A stretch of 64,000 nucleotides of DNA, taken from the NCBI RefSeq assembly GCF_029027405.1, contig NZ_CP093396.1, positions 186,001 through 250,000 of the forward strand, written 5' to 3'. The notes under the pieces were generated by a model. That model did no database searches. It had not been told where the DNA came from and worked only from the letters and a program-made list of their open reading frames with translations. This DNA is from Sulfurimonas sp. Lineage in GTDB: Bacteria > Campylobacterota > Campylobacteria > Campylobacterales > Sulfurimonadaceae. This document shows positions 51,975-60,723 of this stretch, in pieces. Each line of letters starts with the position of its first letter. Position 1 is the first letter of the stretch. The translations under genes were made by a program, and so were the position numbers.

Positions 51975-53451
51975 CAAAGAGATAAATGAATTAAAATTAC
52001 TTTTAAATGCTTTACCAAGATTAACAGATAGCAATAAAAATGCTAGAGTTAAAAGAGCTAAAAGAGATTTTTTTTATTTTATCAAAACTTATTTTTCACA
52101 TCATATTGAAAATGTAAAAAAAGAGAGTTCTTACTTTAGAGATTATATACATAAAAATATAGATGAGCTTACTCGTGATTACAAAGTGATTATATTTACT
52201 GCATACAGAGGTGCTGCAAAAACTACCACTATATCAAAGCTTTATAGTTTATGGGAGAGTGCTCGTAAAAAGAGAAGATATATAGTTGTAATTTCTGCAT
52301 CACAAAGTTTAAGTGATGATATTTTAGAGTTTATCAGAACTGAACTGGAGGATAATCAAAACCTCAAGTTTGATTTTAATATCGTTGTAAAAAATAACAG
52401 AGTATCAGATATCGTACTTATGGTAGATGAGCATCTTATGAAAATCCAAAGTTTTGGTGCTGGTGTAAAAATTAGAGGTATTGTATTCCTGTCATGGCGA
52501 CCAGATTTAATAATCCTTGACGACTTTGAAAATGATGAGAATGTTTTAAGTAAAGCATATAGAGATAAGTTAGAGAACTGGTACAAAAAAGCTATAAGAA
52601 AATTACCAAGTTTAACTAAACATTACAATATCATTATTCCAGGGACTATTTTACATTTTGATAGTGTACTCAGTAGACTGACAAAGATGAAAGGTGTTTA
52701 TTATCAGAACTTCCCTCTTGTTAGAGAGTTTGCAGATAGTCATAAAAAGTGGAAGCTGGACAATCCTCGTTTAGACATTGAAGAGATTTATGATGAGTAC
52801 CAAGAGGACAAAGCTTCTTTTATGCAAGAGCGACAAAACATACCTGTAAGTGCGGATGATATTTTATTTGGTGGATATAAGACTTACAAAGATATGCCAA
52901 AGTGTGATATGTACTCTATAGCATTAGACCCAGCGATGGGTAAAAAGAACGGAGATTATTTTGCTATTGCTGTTTTAGGATACAAAAATGAGGATAAAAG
53001 ATTTTATGCTCTTGTAAATGGATACAAAACAAGCCCTGTTAATCTCATACCTAAAATCATAAAGTTATATGTGAAATATGATAGCTTATCTCGTACTGTT
53101 ATGAGTGTAGAAACGGTAGCCTATCAAGAGTTTTTTAAAGATGTTCTCAAAAAAGAAGCTTCAAAGTTAGGAATATTTTTAAATGTCAAAGAGTATAGAA
53201 ATACAGTAAATAAAGAGTTGCGTTTAAATTCACTTGCCCCACTTATAAAAGATAACACGATTCTCATAAATGAAAATGATGATTTACTCCTCGAGGAGAT
53301 AATGACTTATCCAAAATCTCCACATGATGACTTGTTAGATGCTCTTGAAATGGCATATAGAAACCTCAAAAGTAATGGTCGTATAGATTACAAAGTTGTT
53401 GATAAAGTTTTTCACAATAGAAAAGCCCTACGGCTTAAAAAGTATGGATAG
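51967..53451 (+). CDS. Large terminase (Mu gp28-like, 494 aa)
   Basis: ATPase motifs AYRGAAKTT (Walker A-like) and LIILDDFENDENV (Walker B) and a nuclease half (SIALDPAMGKKNGDYFAIAVLG with the first Asp; PHDDLLDALEMAY with late acidic residues). Drives headful packaging. Confidence 0.92.
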   Translation: MHDKEINELKLLLNALPRLTDSNKNARVKRAKRDFFYFIKTYFSHHIENVKKESSYFRDYIHKNIDELTRDYKVIIFTAYRGAAKTTTISKLYSLWESARKKRRYIVVISASQSLSDDILEFIRTELEDNQNLKFDFNIVVKNNRVSDIVLMVDEHLMKIQSFGAGVKIRGIVFLSWRPDLIILDDFENDENVLSKAYRDKLENWYKKAIRKLPSLTKHYNIIIPGTILHFDSVLSRLTKMKGVYYQNFPLVREFADSHKKWKLDNPRLDIEEIYDEYQEDKASFMQERQNIPVSADDILFGGYKTYKDMPKCDMYSIALDPAMGKKNGDYFAIAVLGYKNEDKRFYALVNGYKTSPVNLIPKIIKLYVKYDSLSRTVMSVETVAYQEFFKDVLKKEASKLGIFLNVKEYRNTVNKELRLNSLAPLIKDNTILINENDDLLLEEIMTYPKSPHDDLLDALEMAYRNLKSNGRIDYKVVDKVFHNRKALRLKKYG

Positions 53452-53547
53452 GTATATCAATGTATAAGTTCAAACCATTTAAACAAACCTCGCTCAATTT
53501 AAAGAGGGTTTAAACACGGTTTATTGAACCAATAAAGGAATAAGAAT

Positions 53548-54990
53548 ATGTTTGGAATAAGTTTGAATAAAGCGGTCGAAGTCGTTCAAAAAATCAAGTC
53601 CTCTTTTAGTAGACCTATAAAGTTAAACTTAGATAAAGATTTAGAAGCAAAGCTTTTAGATTTTAGTATCGTAAAAGGTGCTATAGAATCAGGCGAACTA
53701 AATAAGCTCATGGGAATTTATCAAAAAGTCCTCAACGCCGACCTTAACTTAAGCGGTTCCCTTCAAAATCGTAAAAATGCACTTTTAGCACTTCCTCATG
53801 AGATAGAAGCTGGTACTAAAGAGATGAAGATAATTACATCTATGCTTGAGGGTGGTTTTGGATTTGATAAATTTTTAAATGCAATTCACAATGATATATA
53901 TTACGGTATCTCTTTACAAAACATCATCTACGAAGTAAAAGATAACCTTGTATTGCCTGTAAGACATAAAGCAATTATGCCAACCTCATTAAGTGAAGAT
54001 ACTACAAAAGATAAGCTTTACTTTCAAAACAAAGATAGTAAAAAACTTTATCTTGAATCAATAGACACGAATCGCCTGATCATACATACTCATGAGATAG
54101 ACAATTCACGATTAGCAACTAACTCTATAGCATATAAGTTACTCTGGACATCCATACTAAAGCACACGATAATTACACTCAATTTAGAGTTTATAGATAA
54201 AGCAGCCGTTCCACCTCTCATAATTAAAATAGATGATTTGAATGATACAAAAAAAGCAGATGAACTCTTCGGTCAAATGATGGAGCTAAAAAGTACAAGT
54301 GTTGGGATGTTCACTAAGGACATAGAGATAGATACTCTGAAGATGGAATCTAAAGTACAGTTTGATACAACTATAAAGTACCTCGACCAAAAACAAAATG
54401 AGTTTTTAGTTGGTGGAAACCTTAGTGGTAGTTCGGACGGTAAGGTAGGAAGTCAATCTTTAGGTTCTATTCATGAAAATCGTTTATTTGAAGTTGTCAA
54501 AGCAGATAGTAAGCTTATAAATGAAACTGTTAGTAGATTTTTTAATCAAGTAATAGCTCTTAATCTTGCAACATTTACACCTGTTAAATTTAGCTTTACA
54601 CTTCCTGAGCAAAAGAACCATGAAGAACTAAAAGTCAAAAGTGAAACTATAGCAAATCTTACTACTGCCGGTTATGTAGTTCCAACAAAGCATATAGAAA
54701 AAACATTTAACATCGAGGGTGTAACTTTTAAGCCTCAAGCACAGTCAAACAACTCTATAGAGTTTAATTCTCAAAGTAATGAAAATGAGTTAAAAGCAGT
54801 TGATGAAAATATAATGAACTATATAGTAAGTGTTGTTGATGAATGCAACTCTTATGATGATCTTCTCAAAAAGCTAAGTGAAGAGTACAACTACCTGGAC
54901 CTAGAAAAACTTGAAGAGATTTTAACTAAAGAGGGTTTAGTAGCTTCTCTTGATGGAAGTGTAGAAGCTGGGAACGATGCCAAAGATTAG
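53548..54990 (+). CDS. Portal protein (Mu gp29-like, DUF935)
   Basis: LNADLNLSGSLQNRKNALLALPHEIEAG and the FGFDKFLNAIHNDIYYGISLQNIIYEV region are typical for Mu portals. 480 aa (Mu 512). Preceded by a 96-bp gap with a good ribosome site; overlaps the next gene by 14 bases. Confidence 0.9.
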   Translation: MFGISLNKAVEVVQKIKSSFSRPIKLNLDKDLEAKLLDFSIVKGAIESGELNKLMGIYQKVLNADLNLSGSLQNRKNALLALPHEIEAGTKEMKIITSMLEGGFGFDKFLNAIHNDIYYGISLQNIIYEVKDNLVLPVRHKAIMPTSLSEDTTKDKLYFQNKDSKKLYLESIDTNRLIIHTHEIDNSRLATNSIAYKLLWTSILKHTIITLNLEFIDKAAVPPLIIKIDDLNDTKKADELFGQMMELKSTSVGMFTKDIEIDTLKMESKVQFDTTIKYLDQKQNEFLVGGNLSGSSDGKVGSQSLGSIHENRLFEVVKADSKLINETVSRFFNQVIALNLATFTPVKFSFTLPEQKNHEELKVKSETIANLTTAGYVVPTKHIEKTFNIEGVTFKPQAQSNNSIEFNSQSNENELKAVDENIMNYIVSVVDECNSYDDLLKKLSEEYNYLDLEKLEEILTKEGLVASLDGSVEAGNDAKD

Positions 54991-56110
54991 TTTTGACCCA
55001 CTTCGCCCAGATGAAGCCATAAAGTACATCAAGTCTAAAAAGCTTGGTATTACTTATGACTACGATGAGATGATGTTTGAGGCTCACAACAAGGCTTTTA
55101 CTGTAGCCAAGATTATGAGAACCGACCTACTTAAAGACATGCACGATGCAGTGGCTGCTTCCATAGAAGATGGTACATCCTTTGAAACCTTTCAAAAGAA
55201 CATCAAACCAACGCTACAAAAAAAAGGGTGGTGGGGAACGCAAGAGATACTCAATCCTAAGACAGGAGAGGTAAAAGAGATACATATAGGTTCACGAAGA
55301 CTTAAAAATATACTCCATACTAACAAAAGAGTGGCACAAGCAAAGGGGCGATGGAAACAACAAAGTGGCTTTACAATCTCTGTTTATCTTAGATATGTAG
55401 CAAAGCAATACGGTAACAGAAGAGAAAAACATCAGTCGGCTCATGGAACTCTAAAACATAAAGATGATAGTTGGTGGGATGTTAACTACCCAACAAATGG
55501 TTACGGATGTGACTGTACAACTGTAACATACTCAAAAAAGCAACTTGAAAAAAGAGGTTTTAAAGTTCAAGAAGGTAAATCCCCAAACATCGCAGATAAA
55601 GGTTGGAGGCATCATAGTGGTAAAAGTAATAAAGTTGATGATATTTATAAGCAAAAAGTAGCATCTCTAAGCTATTTGAGTTTAGCAAAAGTAGCAGCAC
55701 AAGAGTTTAAAAAAGATGAAAATACATTACTTCAAAGAGTGGCTACTTATAAAGCTGTTAAAGAACTCTTTACAGATAAGCCAAAAAATAAAGTAGTAGA
55801 GCTATGTGAGAGTGATATGTTTGGAAAAAATAAGCCACTCTATTTAAGTCACCCTACAGTACAAGAACATCTACACCGTAACGACATAGGTGCATTCCAC
55901 TACTCGTTAATTCCTCAAATGTTAGAGGGAAAAAACATCAAGCTCAAAGTGAATAACAAGAAGTTTCTTTTTATATCGTATCGTGGTTCTGTCTATAGAC
56001 TTGTAGTTAAAAATGTAAAAGATAAACATGAAATATATGTAGTGAGTTTAGTAAGACTTGGCTCAAATGTAGACAAAGAGATAAAAAAACTTAAAAAGAA
56101 GTATGAGTAG
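54977..56110 (+). CDS. Head morphogenesis protein F (Mu gp30, SPP1 gp7 domain)
   Basis: Contains the SPP1 gp7-like signature (FETFQKNIKPTLQKKGWWGT, RRLKNILHTNKRVAQAKGRWKQ, DDSWWDVNYPTNGYGCDCTTVTYS). The Cys pair GYGCDCTT is conserved in this family. A minor head protein linked with the portal. Confidence 0.9.
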   Translation: MPKISFDPLRPDEAIKYIKSKKLGITYDYDEMMFEAHNKAFTVAKIMRTDLLKDMHDAVAASIEDGTSFETFQKNIKPTLQKKGWWGTQEILNPKTGEVKEIHIGSRRLKNILHTNKRVAQAKGRWKQQSGFTISVYLRYVAKQYGNRREKHQSAHGTLKHKDDSWWDVNYPTNGYGCDCTTVTYSKKQLEKRGFKVQEGKSPNIADKGWRHHSGKSNKVDDIYKQKVASLSYLSLAKVAAQEFKKDENTLLQRVATYKAVKELFTDKPKNKVVELCESDMFGKNKPLYLSHPTVQEHLHRNDIGAFHYSLIPQMLEGKNIKLKVNNKKFLFISYRGSVYRLVVKNVKDKHEIYVVSLVRLGSNVDKEIKKLKKKYE

Positions 56111-56237
56111 ATGCGAGGAGCATACTTAAACCCTCGTTTCAGCTTTACCCGGCTGACAAAACCATTGCTAATCTGTGTATTATGTTGCCATCTACTCCGA
56201 AGTCATTTAAGTAATTATAACACAATAAGGATAAAAT

Positions 56238-56504
56238 ATGCAAAATCAACCTAAGGATAGAAAAATGATAACTCAATGTATAACTCAAAACATAGTAAAA
56301 GCTGACTATGTACGACTAGAGTGTAGGGACTGCAAAGGTGCTTTAGAGATAAACAAGCCTGTTGATGAAGATATAAAATGTCCATACTGCAAGAGGTGTT
56401 TCCAAAAAGAAGCTGTTGCTATTGTAAATATTATATTTTTAAACAAATATGAGCTTAACAAAAATATGGCTGATAAAGTTTCACTAGTATCTTTTAAAGA
56501 GTAA
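56238..56504 (+). CDS. Com-like zinc-ribbon protein (88 aa)
   Basis: C-x2-C...C-x2-C (RLECRDCKG and IKCPYCKRCF) spaced as in Mu Com, which binds mom mRNA and opens its start site. No mom gene is seen next to it or in the window. AAGGATA ribosome site before the ATG. Confidence 0.7.
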   Translation: MQNQPKDRKMITQCITQNIVKADYVRLECRDCKGALEINKPVDEDIKCPYCKRCFQKEAVAIVNIIFLNKYELNKNMADKVSLVSFKE

Positions 56505-56507
56505 TCT

Positions 56508-56996
56508 ATGCAAGTTAAAATAGATGTAAAGGGGATGAAACAGTTTCAAAACAAGCTAAATGAAATAGCAAAGCTTAGTGAGTTACAATTACTTGAGTGT
56601 GTATCTTCTCCTATCATGGAAGCTACCCAGATTGCATTTGAAACTGAAACCGACCCTTGGGGCAATCCGTGGGAAAATACACAAAGTAAGACATTTCATC
56701 ATCTTGATAGTGCAGAAAATCCACACAATAGTAATGACACAGGTATGCGAAATGACCTCCATGCAACTGTAAACTCTAAAAAAGAGGTAGTAGTAGGCTT
56801 TAGTGTTGTAAGTGATGGTGGTTATGCTTACCCAGCTGTGCATCAGTTTGGAAGCAAGAAGAGTAGTGGAAGAGGTTCAGGCATAGTTGCAAGACCATTT
56901 TTGCCTGTTGACATAGATGGTAACCTTGCTCCTGAAGTTAAAAAAGATATAGAAAAAAATCTTAACTCTTTGCTTGAGAGTGTTTTCTCAAGCTAA
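56508..56996 (+). CDS. Virion morphogenesis protein (Mu gpG-like)
   Basis: KGMKQFQNKLNEIAKLSELQLLE, the DPWGNPWENTQSKT central motif and GSKKSSGRGSGIVARPFLPVD are gpG/phage virion morphogenesis hallmarks. Last of the head unit; overlaps the opposite gene at 56988 by 9 bases (convergent). Confidence 0.9.
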   Translation: MQVKIDVKGMKQFQNKLNEIAKLSELQLLECVSSPIMEATQIAFETETDPWGNPWENTQSKTFHHLDSAENPHNSNDTGMRNDLHATVNSKKEVVVGFSVVSDGGYAYPAVHQFGSKKSSGRGSGIVARPFLPVDIDGNLAPEVKKDIEKNLNSLLESVFSS

Positions 56997-57209
56997 CTCT
57001 TTGTTGAGTATATCACGGATATGTTGGAATCCCATCGTAATATCAAAAAGTTCATTTCCAAAAAAACCTAAATCCTCTTGAGTAATATCTACATTTCCCA
57101 CATCCCATGCACTCAATATATTTGAATAAGCTCTACTTCTAAGTAACCATATATCTAATTCATCTATGATTTGTATGTTTTGTTTTTTCATCTTAAAACT
57201 CCTCCCCAC
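56988..57209 (-). CDS. Phage hypothetical protein (73 aa)
   Basis: Acidic helical protein (LLRSRAYSNILSAWDVGNVD...), overlaps the end of the Rha-like gene by 17 bases, so cotranscribed. No family recognised. Confidence 0.55.
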   Translation of the reverse strand: MGRSFKMKKQNIQIIDELDIWLLRSRAYSNILSAWDVGNVDITQEDLGFFGNELFDITMGFQHIRDILNKELA

Positions 57210-57990
57210 TTAATTCTCTATCTCTATCTATCATGGCGTAGCTGTTGAGCATAAGGATTTGGTTGTTCATGCTTAAGTCTTTTGTGAACTCACTATCTAG
57301 TAAGATTTTTCCGAAACTTCCATCGCCACTTCTTAGTGCCATCCATGCGGCACCTTCTTTAGTCCACATAGTAGAGTTACTTCCTAGTTTTACATAGTGT
57401 TTATCCTCTTCTAGTCGTCCCGAATGGTAGTGTTTGAGTACGCCTATAGTAGATTTAGCTACTCCTAAAATCCTTGCTAACTCCATACTTGAGATAAGAA
57501 ACTCATAGCGAGAACAAAGGTACGCCTTTGCTCTTGACTTAGCATGTTCTATGAAAAACTCACAATTTGGGTTAAAGATGTGGTACTTCTTATGAAAAAG
57601 AACTTGGTCTTTGTCATCATCCACTACCTCTTTAATTTCAAAGCTTGGCTGGACTTCTAGTGAAGAAACAATAAGGTCTTCACACCAGTCTCTAAACTTC
57701 TTAGCACGAGCTGACTTTATAAAAAAGCCTAAACGGACTAAACCGCGTTTTGTCCAGAGGGTCATTTGTTGTTGATTGTTAAGGGTGTCAGAAAAACTGA
57801 CACCCTTTGTTATCCAGTGCTTACCCTCTATTAGTTCATCTTTATTTTTAGATTTATGCTCTCTAATACTTCCACTTGTTACACCAAACCCTAACGCCAC
57901 CTCTTTAGTTGGTAACATAAACTCATGTCTTGCATCTGTGATAAGATGAAGCTCTATATCATCTGCGAATGTTTTTGTGATTGTTGTCAT
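57193..57990 (-). CDS. Second phage antirepressor (BRO-N/Rha-like, 265 aa)
   Basis: N-terminal DNA-binding part HEFMLPTKEVALGFGVTSGSIREHKSKNKDEL, then WITKG...MTLWTKRGLVRLGFFIKSARAKKFRDWCEDL as in BRO-N/Rha proteins. The second half has another helix-turn-helix-like segment (SSMELARILGVAKSTIGVLKHYHSG). A perfect 11-bp hairpin lies inside the gene. Divergent from a small HTH gene. Likely part of the lysis-lysogeny circuit. Confidence 0.75.
   Translation of the reverse strand: MTTITKTFADDIELHLITDARHEFMLPTKEVALGFGVTSGSIREHKSKNKDELIEGKHWITKGVSFSDTLNNQQQMTLWTKRGLVRLGFFIKSARAKKFRDWCEDLIVSSLEVQPSFEIKEVVDDDKDQVLFHKKYHIFNPNCEFFIEHAKSRAKAYLCSRYEFLISSMELARILGVAKSTIGVLKHYHSGRLEEDKHYVKLGSNSTMWTKEGAAWMALRSGDGSFGKILLDSEFTKDLSMNNQILMLNSYAMIDRDRELSGEEF
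57781..57807. repeat. Perfect 11-bp hairpin inside second antirepressor gene
   Basis: AAGGGTGTCAG and CTGACACCCTT around A5, coding for GVSFSDTL, just after the HWIT motif: the same relative position as the hairpin in the other antirepressor. Confidence 0.8.
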
Positions 57991-58011
57991 TTCTGACTCC
58001 TTTTATCTCGT

Positions 58012-58108
58012 TTTGTTGTAGTTATGTTGAAAGTTTACAACAAATAGAGATACTTGTCAAGACTTAATGCAACATTTAGGTATATTTATGTATAATAAAT
58101 ACAACAAA
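58012..58108. promoter_or_regulatory. Operator candidate: repeated TACAACAAA sites
   Basis: TTTGTTGTA (58012-58020) and TACAACAAA (58036-58044) are an inverted pair with 15-base spacer. A third site TACAACAAATAGA (58100-58112) lies close to the start of the small HTH gene at 58134. Similar TTGTTGT at 57981. Placed between divergent regulatory genes. Confidence 0.65.
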
Positions 58109-58133
58109 TAGATAAATATATGAGAGATTAAAA

Positions 58134-58355
58134 ATGACAAAAGAAGACTTTACTAGACTTTTAAAAAATATAGATTTAAGTAAAAAAGAGTTTGCAGAAT
58201 TAGCAAATATAAGTTATAACACTGTGAATAATTGGAATGATGAAAAAAGACCAGTGCCACCATGGGTAAACTCATGGCTAGAAAACTACATAGAGAAAAA
58301 GAAACACTCTAAACTTGTAGACTCTCTTAAAGAGAGTGGGGTTTGTGGGAGTTAG
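58134..58355 (+). CDS. Small Cro/CI-type HTH regulator (73 aa)
   Basis: FTRLLKNIDLSKKEFAELANISYNTVNNWNDEKRPVPPWV is a compact XRE-like HTH found in many Campylobacterota phages. Divergent from the antirepressor; expected to bind the TACAACAAA sites. Followed by a hairpin terminator. Confidence 0.8.
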   Translation: MTKEDFTRLLKNIDLSKKEFAELANISYNTVNNWNDEKRPVPPWVNSWLENYIEKKKHSKLVDSLKESGVCGS

Positions 58356-58360
58356 AAAAA

Positions 58361-58383
58361 AGAGGGGTTTATGAAGCCCCTCT
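58361..58383 (+). terminator. Hairpin after the HTH gene
   Basis: AGAGGGG (58361-58367) pairs with CCCCTCT (58377-58383). Directly after the HTH stop; weak T-run, so efficiency is uncertain. Another imperfect hairpin (AGCCCCACCACT/AGTGATGGAGCT, about 58512-58544) may end transcription from the opposite side. Confidence 0.6.
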
Positions 58384-58643
58384 CAAAGTTAACAGAGTTC
58401 TACTAAGTAGCCCAGTATTAACAGCAATAAGAAAACTTTATACAAGAAGTACCCTCCTGTACATATGCTCTAACCCCATAACCCGCCATCTACAAAAGTA
58501 TAGACCAAAAAAAAGCCCCACCACTAATGAAAGTGATGGAGCTTAAGCATATGAGGTAATAATCCTCTAAGTTTTCTTATTGTTACAAAAAGAAGTCTAA
58601 CACTATAATACTTTTATAATACTTAAGTGTATTATCAAAAGCA
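58384..58643. other. Gene-free stretch between phage units
   Basis: Holds the second hairpin near 58512-58544 and AT-rich sequence. An open frame at 58343-58546 shows no coding character and crosses a hairpin, so I do not call it. Confidence 0.5.
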
Positions 58644-59069
58644 TCATGATAAAAGTCCCCAGAGTTTTTCATTAACAATGGTTGAAGCTCTATGTATTCC
58701 TTGTTCTTTTACAGCTTTTATAAGTTTGTCACCAATAGACTCATAATCTTTTTCTATAGACTTTGGTGCTTTCTTTAAAAGTTGTAAACCTTTTAGCGAT
58801 AGTGTAGCCCCACTGAAAAAACCACCTTGCCAACCATTCTTAGACCTATCAAATGTAATAAGTTCATTTTCTTCTAAAAACTCAATAGTACCTTTTAGTA
58901 TTTCTTCCATATCATGAGGGCTAGTCTTATAAAACTCAACACAAGGTTCAGTGTCAAAACTTCTGATATCTAAAACTTTTTTTACTGGAAAACTCTCGTA
59001 GAGTTCTCCTAAAATTCTACCTGTAAAGCAGTCAAACAGCTCTGAATTCATCTTTCTTTTCCTTAACAT
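58644..59069 (-). CDS. Phage hypothetical protein (141 aa)
   Basis: Possibly a winged-helix-like regulator: EEILKGTIEFLEENELITFDRS...GATLSLKGLQLLKKAPKSI has the look of YjcQ/DUF2513-type proteins in which a wing precedes LSxKGLxLL. AAAGGAT lies before the ATG. I could not confirm the family. Confidence 0.5.
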   Translation of the reverse strand: MLRKRKMNSELFDCFTGRILGELYESFPVKKVLDIRSFDTEPCVEFYKTSPHDMEEILKGTIEFLEENELITFDRSKNGWQGGFFSGATLSLKGLQLLKKAPKSIEKDYESIGDKLIKAVKEQGIHRASTIVNEKLWGLLS

Positions 59070-59131
59070 TTTAATCCTTTAATTTTATCTAAACTATCAT
59101 TAAAACTATCTAGTTTACTTGCTCTTTCATC

Positions 59132-59368
59132 TTATTTAAAAAGTACACCTTGTTCTTTGTGAAGAGTATCTTCCTTTTTTTTGCCTGTTCCCACTTCATA
59201 AGTATATGAGGCATACTCATCCCAATACTTGTCAGTTAGAATGGCTTCTTTAGACATAAAAGAGTAGTTGCATTCAGTACATCTTCGTGAGCGTGTTACA
59301 CTCTCTTCGCCATAAGTACTTGTTACAGTTGTTTTTGCTGTACATTTAGGACACCACATCTTAAGCAC
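59132..59368 (-). CDS. Zinc-ribbon regulator (Ogr/Delta- or NrdR-like)
   Basis: WCPKCTAKTTVTSTYGEESVTRSRRCTECNYSF has the C-x2-C...C-x2-C-x2-S-F pattern of P2 Ogr-type late activators and of the NrdR N-terminus. In a phage with a P2-type tail an Ogr-like late activator is attractive, but the tail (FMSKEAILTDKYW) differs from Ogr. Confidence 0.6.
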   Translation of the reverse strand: MLKMWCPKCTAKTTVTSTYGEESVTRSRRCTECNYSFMSKEAILTDKYWDEYASYTYEVGTGKKKEDTLHKEQGVLFK

Positions 59369-59651
59369 CTTTGACTTTAGTTAGCATATTTTCAAGCCAA
59401 GACTCTAACTCTTGTTTTTTAGAAGCTTCTACATGGTTTAAAAGTTCATCAAAAGGGTGTACTTGTCTCATCTGTACAAATAAAACTTTTAATAGCCATA
59501 GGTTAAGTTTTGGAAGATCATCAGTTTTAGCAACATACTTAAAATGCTGGTTAAATGTTTCAAAATCTTTGCATCTATCTATATGATTTTGCATATGAAC
59601 ATAAGCTTTATCCATCTGTTCATCGCCTGTATTTGGTGTTAATAAACTCAT
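59361..59651 (-). CDS. Phage hypothetical protein (96 aa)
   Basis: Soluble helical protein (KAYVHMQNHIDRCKDFETFNQHFKYV), overlaps the zinc-ribbon gene by 8 bases. Unknown. Confidence 0.55.
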   Translation of the reverse strand: MSLLTPNTGDEQMDKAYVHMQNHIDRCKDFETFNQHFKYVAKTDDLPKLNLWLLKVLFVQMRQVHPFDELLNHVEASKKQELESWLENMLTKVKGA

Positions 59652-59711
59652 CCTATTCTCCTTTAAATAATCTCAACAAAGCCCCACTTATGAGGCTCTA
59701 TGAAATGATTT

Positions 59712-60098
59712 TTATCGCTTATCCCAACGGACTTTATTTTCTCTTACATCTATATGTGTACGACCGTTATATCTGCCGATGCCATAAGTATTTGGATACT
59801 CTTTTTCAAGATATCGTGCGACTTTATCTTCATGAATATCTTTGATTTTAAAATCAACTGCTTTACCAAAAATATGTTGGCTTTTAGATGTGAGAGGTTT
59901 ATAGTTTTTGTTATCCTTTTTTTGCACTTTTTCATTATGTGCTACACATCTATTTCCACCTGTAATGATTACTGGCTTGTCAAATTCATATCTTAAACCC
60001 TCCAGAACATCTAACAGTTCACTATCAGCTACATCAAAACCACATCCACACTCACAAGTAAATTCATCTCTTTCAAAAAATGGACTCTCTATGCTCAT
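59712..60098 (-). CDS. Peptidase M15-family endolysin (128 aa)
   Basis: The frame could reach 60191, but the first 31 residues overlap the DUF3164-like gene; the Met at 60098 (MSIESPFFERDEF) gives a standard length. The SQHIFGKAVDF motif (S-x-H-x2-G-x-A-x-D) and THIDVR carry the zinc ligands. FTCECGCG matches M15_3 proteins. Cleaves the peptide bridge of murein at lysis. No signal peptide. Confidence 0.88.
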   Translation of the reverse strand: MSIESPFFERDEFTCECGCGFDVADSELLDVLEGLRYEFDKPVIITGGNRCVAHNEKVQKKDNKNYKPLTSKSQHIFGKAVDFKIKDIHEDKVARYLEKEYPNTYGIGRYNGRTHIDVRENKVRWDKR

Positions 60099-60099
60099 G

Positions 60100-60723
60100 C
60101 TATGCCCCTGCCAAGTCAAGTGAAATAAGTTTGTACTCTTTATCCACGCGATCTCTAGTATAAAAGCGAATGTATGCTTTTGAACCAACAATCTCTATAC
60201 TCTCATCAATGATAATCATCGCTTCTCTCCACTTAGGATGTGAAATATCGTAAGCTTTAAGTGCTAAAATTTTCTTAGCATTTATTTCGCCTTTTTTATC
60301 AACTTCAAAAGATTTAGTAATAAGTGTTTTAATCTCTGGAGATGCACCCTCAGTTAGTTCATGTAAACATTCATCAATTTTTAACTTTGCAATTTGAAGT
60401 TTTTCATCAAAACTTATGCTATCAGCATTCGCTATCTGAACTTTCATAGTTCCAGAGTAGTTTTCTAAAGTTATATTTCCTTTCTTAGAGTTTTTCTTTG
60501 CATCTAAGTCGTAATTTTGCAATAGCAACTCAAAATAATCATTTGTTTGCTCAAACGCATCTTTTTTGAATACATTTAAAGTGGCACTAAGTTCGATTGC
60601 CTGTTTGATTAGTTTTTCAACTAACTCATCTTTTATTTTTTCATCAGCTCGTATCAAATCTGGGTGAGTTCCCTCGTTTTTTTTGTTTAGCCAATGACCA
60701 CTTTTGTCATCAATTTGTGCCAT
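60100..60723 (-). CDS. DUF3164 phage protein (207 aa)
   Basis: WLNKKNEGTHPDLIRADEKIKDELV and FYTRDRVDKEYKLISLDLA are DUF3164 motifs (Mu early region). Function unknown; commonly next to GemA-type genes. Overlaps the next gene by 14 bases. Confidence 0.85.
   Translation of the reverse strand: MAQIDDKSGHWLNKKNEGTHPDLIRADEKIKDELVEKLIKQAIELSATLNVFKKDAFEQTNDYFELLLQNYDLDAKKNSKKGNITLENYSGTMKVQIANADSISFDEKLQIAKLKIDECLHELTEGASPEIKTLITKSFEVDKKGEINAKKILALKAYDISHPKWREAMIIIDESIEIVGSKAYIRFYTRDRVDKEYKLISLDLAGA

Noticed and set aside
58343..58546. Plus-strand frame of 67 codons after the HTH gene
   Set aside because: Crosses a terminator-like hairpin, has no ribosome site and no recognisable protein pattern.
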